A stretch of 64,000 nt of DNA from Welwitschia mirabilis (lineage: Eukaryota > Gnetophyta > Gnetopsida > Welwitschiales), in the NCBI GenBank assembly GCA_051453625.1, contig JBOZIK010000001.1:63919401-63983400 (forward strand), read 5' to 3'. A program made the position numbers and the translations under genes. Below are positions 63,167-64,000 of the stretch, in pieces (the stretch's first letter is position 1; each line of letters starts with the position of its first letter). The notes beneath the pieces are model-generated. The model saw nothing but the letters and a program-made list of their open reading frames with translations, searched no databases and was not told the DNA's origin.

Positions 63167-63560
63167 TGTAACTTACTAGAGTTATCTTTTTAATTTCTAT
63201 TAATTAGTTCAATTCTTAGTTTTATAAGTTGACTAAGTCTTGATTAGATAGGATTTCTGTTAGTAGGAAGTTTGTTAGCAACTATTTATGTGAGGCTTGT
63301 CCACATGTAATTTTTCTATCTTTTAGTGGTGAGTGGATTATTCTTATCTTTTTATTAGTGGTTAATATGGAATGAGTAGTAGAGAGATTTAAGGGAAGTG
63401 ATTTAGGGGAACTAAGTCTTTAAATATGTATGCTTTCAGTTATCTTCAGCAGAGAAGTTCTTTTAAGAAGAACTATTCTTTTCTTTTTCCCATCCAGCAT
63501 TTGTGTCTTTGTGATAAGTCTCCTCTACTGCCTTTCTTTCTTTCTTTTTTATTTTTTTAT
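63167..63560 (+). repeat. Copia 5' LTR
   Basis: The start is placed at TGTAACTTACTAGAG, just after the gypsy homology ends; the end is placed before the PBS. A length of about 395 bp is reasonable for copia. The CA end is not clear because the 3' end is T-rich. Confidence 0.55.
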
Positions 63561-63564
63561 TTTA

Positions 63565-63576
63565 TGGTATCAGAGC
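63565..63576 (+). promoter_or_regulatory. Copia primer-binding site (tRNA-iMet)
   Basis: TGGTATCAGAGC is the exact 12-base complement to the 3' end of plant initiator tRNA-Met, used to prime copia reverse transcription. Confidence 0.9.
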
Positions 63577-63664
63577 TAGTCTCTTTTTTGGTCTTCTTGT
63601 TTATCAAGTTTATCTTGTTGGAGGAGTTTGAAAGTATGAAAGGAAAGCTTTGTAGGATATAATA

Positions 63665-64000
63665 ATGGAGGTCTCAAATGGGGGAAATACTTAATACAGG
63701 ATGGAGAAGATTGTAGGCAATAACTACAAGTACTAAAGAATGTATAAGGAGGCTTATCTTCAAGGTAAGAATCTATGGGAATTAGTTGCTGGTACTAATG
63801 TAATTATTCCTAGAGATGTTCCTAATAATATTGAATCACAAAGGAAATAGAAGATTAAATATGGTAAGGCTTTGTTTGCTTTAAGGACATTGATAAGCAA
63901 AGAGTTTCTTGATTATGTTCATGATGCAAGTTTTCCAAAAGAAGTTTGGAGAACACTTGAGAAGCTATTTATCAAGAAGAATACAAAAAGTTTGCAACTC
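63665..64000 (+). pseudogene. Copia Gag N-terminus, broken
   Basis: The frame from ATG 63,665 covers 112 codons to the window edge with stops at codons 10, 24 and 62. It reads YRMEKIVGNNYKY, MYKEAYLQGKNLWELVAG, GKALFALRTLISKEFLDYV and VWRTLEKLFIKKNT. This is the typical copia Gag (UBN2 / DUF4219-like) start. The TAG at codon 62 sits where the family has Trp (RKWKIKxGKA). It continues beyond the window. Confidence 0.85.

Larger units (their letters stand above)
63153..64000 (+). mobile_element. Ty1/copia retrotransposon, 5' end, nested in the gypsy LTR
   Basis: An LTR (about 63,167-63,560), a tRNA-iMet primer-binding site (63,565-63,576) and a gag frame (63,665 onward) appear in the correct order. 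The rest lies right of the window. Insertion into the gypsy LTR makes it younger than that element, although its gag already has three stops. Confidence 0.85.

Noticed and set aside
1-64000. CRISPR arrays, bacterial operons, tRNA or rRNA genes
   Set aside because: None seen. There are no regularly spaced identical short repeats of CRISPR type, no operon structure and no full tRNA cloverleaf; the sequence is plant nuclear.

Overview
This window looks like a TE-dominated, very AT-rich stretch of a land-plant nuclear genome, with one intact recognisable gene. The evidence for a plant is an IQ67-domain (IQD) gene with the family's characteristic phase-0 intron, Ty1/copia elements with a tRNA-iMet primer-binding site, a Tat-like Ty3/gypsy element with a second RNase H, plant L1-type LINEs, a Helitron and a DUF659-type hAT transposase. 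The low GC and the strong C-to-T / G-to-A decay of the old elements would fit a large methylated genome, for example a gymnosperm. The species cannot be fixed from this sequence; a low-GC gymnosperm such as Welwitschia is only a guess. Many N runs show that this is a draft assembly.

Layout. 1-0.3 kb: end of a copia polyprotein (+). 2.0-6.7 kb: decayed L1-like LINE (+), with two direct duplications at assembly gaps. 6.7-13.3 kb: AT-rich sequence with no recognisable coding, except a CpG-rich island at about 11.66-12.08 kb. 13.4-16.9 kb: second L1-like LINE (+). 16.9-18.2 kb: repeat duplicated across a gap. 18.64-19.45 kb: foldback element. 20.1-24.3 kb: decayed Helitron RepHel (-). 25.15-26.43 kb: AT-rich minisatellite. 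27.3-28.07 kb: tandem duplication. 28.89-32.33 kb: five-exon IQD gene (+), predicted 458 aa. 33.66-34.6 kb: gypsy LTR. 35-36 kb: LINE 3' end (-). 36.55 kb and 50.4 kb: two copies of an unnamed repeat. 40.7-44.8 kb: hAT transposase relic (+), split by about 2.3 kb. About 49 kb: LTR/polypurine-tract boundary of another retroelement (-). 53.8-55.1 kb: purine-rich repeats. 55.65-63.15 kb: Tat-like gypsy element (-). 63.17-64.0 kb: 5' end of a copia element (+) inserted in the gypsy LTR.

The IQD gene is the only gene that looks functional. It stands out by its GC and CpG content, and it is flanked on both sides by dead transposons. The elements do not form a common pathway; they are nested insertions of different ages. 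I found no convincing previously undescribed system. The most useful observations are the assembly duplications abutting N gaps, the deamination-type decay of TE coding frames, the orphan CpG-rich island, the foldback element, the duplicated block just upstream of the gene, and the possible 29-kb nested gypsy element. All domain calls were made by eye from translated sequence, without database searches.
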